From Sphagnum compactum (lineage: Eukaryota > Bryophyta > Sphagnopsida > Sphagnales), in contig OZ234497.1 in the NCBI GenBank assembly GCA_965153455.1, positions 11,656,001-11,720,000 of the forward strand: a stretch of DNA of 64,000 bases. Reading direction: 5' to 3'. Shown here piece by piece: positions 62,476 to 64,000 of this stretch. The position numbers and the translations under genes were made by a program. Numbering within the stretch: position 1 is the first letter of the stretch; each line of letters begins with the position of its first letter. The notes beneath the pieces are model-generated. The model was not told where the DNA came from. It was given only the letters and a program-made list of their open reading frames with translations, and did no database searches.

Positions 62476-63200
62476 ACATACATTTCTTCTACACAAAATG
62501 TGCTTCTTCATCGGGTTGTTGGCATTTGCCATTTAAAAAATCGAGTATTTTAAACCATGAAATGACTACAAACACATAAACCCAACGGAAACCATGACCA
62601 CTTATCTCTTTGTTAACTCGTTGAAGCTTAGGACAATTGAAACTTCCTTCTGGAAGTTATTATAGTTCAAAGTACAAACATGCATAATTACCTTTTAGCA
62701 CATCAACTAAACCAGCATACTTCATTAGACTTCCCGGGTCAACTTTACAATCCACCATTGTTTGAGTCACACATTAAATGTAGAATGCATGAAGGGTAGG
62801 ACTATGCACGAATAGTAAGAATGTAGGATACGAAGAAAACAAGTTTGGTACATCTATAATGTGCGAAAATTACAATGCGATTGAATTGTGATCAATTGAA
62901 CGTTCCCACTCAAGCGCAATCATGGAGAAGGTGATTTCATGGTGTCGTCAAAATTTGGAACACTCATAATAATGACAATATTGCGCTGCCAATACAAGCA
63001 AAATTCTTATGAAACCTATGAATGGATTCCTCTTCGGGGGAGGTTCGTCGCAGATACATCCATGGTAGACATTCATTAGGATGGGGAGATTTGGTTTGAA
63101 AACGATTTGGAGTGATCTAGATGGTCCAAATAGTTCCACTATATCCTTGGAAACAATGCCTATTGAAATAACTCATGCCTCGAAATATGTTTAATGTTTT
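62476..63200. other. Unassigned spacer within the transposon zone
   Basis: No domain is recognised. A 63-codon minus-strand frame at 62948-63139 lies upstream of the MULE relic in its orientation and might be part of the same element. Confidence 0.3.
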
Positions 63201-63269
63201 GCCCTAGGGAGGTGGCCTCGGGGAGGCAGTAAAATCTCCCCAATGCGAATTCTTGGGGGAGGGTCTCTT

Positions 63270-63560
63270 TGGGGAGTGGAAGGGACATCTCGGTGGGGAG
63301 AAGGGGCGTTCCCCAAATGTCTACCAAGGAGCGGAAGGAACTTCCTGGCAAGGAGAAGGGCGTTCCCTGTGGAGGGGCTTTGCCAGGAGTGGAAGGAACT
63401 TCCCGGCGGGGAAAAGGGTGTTCCCCGAGGAGGGGCTCCACCGGGAGCGGAAGGAATTTCCCAGTGTGGAGAAGGGCACTCCCCGGGAAGGTCTCCGCCA
63501 AGGAGCGGAAGAAACTTCTGGCAGGGAGTAGGGGCGCTCCCCGGGGGAGGGAAGTGGGAG
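63270..63560 (+). repeat. 58-bp G-rich tandem array, about five units
   Basis: The word GYGGAAGGAACTTCC or a close variant starts at about 63276, 63331, 63389, 63447 and 63505. The last three intervals are exactly 58 bases; the first is 55. Each unit also has a GGAGAAGGGCGTTCCCC-type word. Because 58 is not a multiple of three, the long frames seen here in several phases on both strands are by-products of the composition, not genes. Confidence 0.85.
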
Positions 63561-64000
63561 AGGAGAAGGGGCGGGGGGGGGGTCCCCGGGCAGTATAGGG
63601 GTAACATGTGAGGGGAAGGGACGAGGGATGTGGGCTGGGGAGGGGCTTGTTTCCCGGGTTTGATGTGGAAGTCACCAGGAGGTGGCGGGCGGACGGGGGC
63701 TAGGGCAAAAAAAGAGATGGGGTCAGGGGTTTTGGCCCAGGGGCTGGGCTATTGTGGGTTACCAAGCCGTGTCATCTAGTGGGTTTAGTTAACCAAGTGG
63801 GGGTGGTTAACCGGGGGTAGGACCTCCAGGTGGGGGCATTCGAAATCGGAACCCGGTGGTCAGAGCGCGTCAAAGATCATGCCGCATTTAATTCGTTGCG
63901 CCTGTTTAGTGCTTGCCGTTACTACCCTATGTCCCCAAATCACTGACCCAGTCATTAGCCCAGGGCAAAAATGGTGACCAACAATCTTGAAAACCAAAAA
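63561..64000. other. G-rich tail of the window
   Basis: The stretch includes a G-run near 63571-63580 and several GGGG words. No gene is recognised. The proximity of the 58-bp array suggests the same element continues past the window end. Confidence 0.4.

Noticed and set aside
63160-63675. Long Pro/Gly/Arg-rich frames on both strands
   Set aside because: They come from the 58-bp G-rich tandem array, whose period is not a multiple of three.

Overview
This is a stretch of nuclear DNA from a land plant. The evidence is short GT-AG introns, plant-type protein families (a CXC/tesmin-type CPP transcription factor, a plant mitochondrial Rieske protein, a UPL-type ubiquitin ligase relic, kelch-like proteins) and plant transposons. 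Genes are compact and separated by very AT-rich DNA. The short introns and the two kelch-like genes resemble bryophytes, especially mosses, more than conifers or ferns; that placement is inference and weakly held.

Layout. 1-2160 is AT-rich non-coding DNA with a decayed tandem repeat. 2161-6949 holds two divergently transcribed kelch-like paralogues. 6950-14814 is AT-rich intergenic DNA. 14815-22165 (minus) is an 11-exon CPP gene whose splice phases all agree, giving 1234 residues. A GC-richer leader with a GA/CT run follows to about 23.1 kb. 23.1-36.9 kb is transposon territory: a solo LTR (27083-27993) with a perfect 5-bp target duplication, a cluster of unrecognised small reading frames, and a decayed Helitron (about 30.6-36.26 kb) with DUF6570, Rep, Pif1-type helicase and a C-terminal AP-endonuclease-like domain.

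37.0-47.9 kb is a second gene island: a two-exon zinc-free MDR oxidoreductase (minus), a 51-bp minisatellite, a decayed UPL1/2-like pseudogene (plus), the Rieske subunit of respiratory complex III (minus, two exons) and a small unrecognised reading frame. 48-55.4 kb is mainly AT-rich. 55401-56218 is a second solo LTR of the same family as the first, in opposite orientation, with its own target duplication. 56.5-57.4 kb resembles a Copia-type LTR followed by a tRNA-Met-like primer site. 59-64 kb is another decayed transposon zone: a MULE-like transposase relic (minus), an array of small hairpins and a 58-bp non-coding tandem array.

The genes are ordinary single plant genes, not an operon or a joint pathway. 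The most unusual signal is the Helitron/Helentron-like relic with an endonuclease domain in a plant genome. Next come the hairpin and minisatellite structures around the MULE relic, and a hairpin kept by a compensating base-pair change between the two solo LTRs. All identifications come from reading the sequence; no database search was possible.
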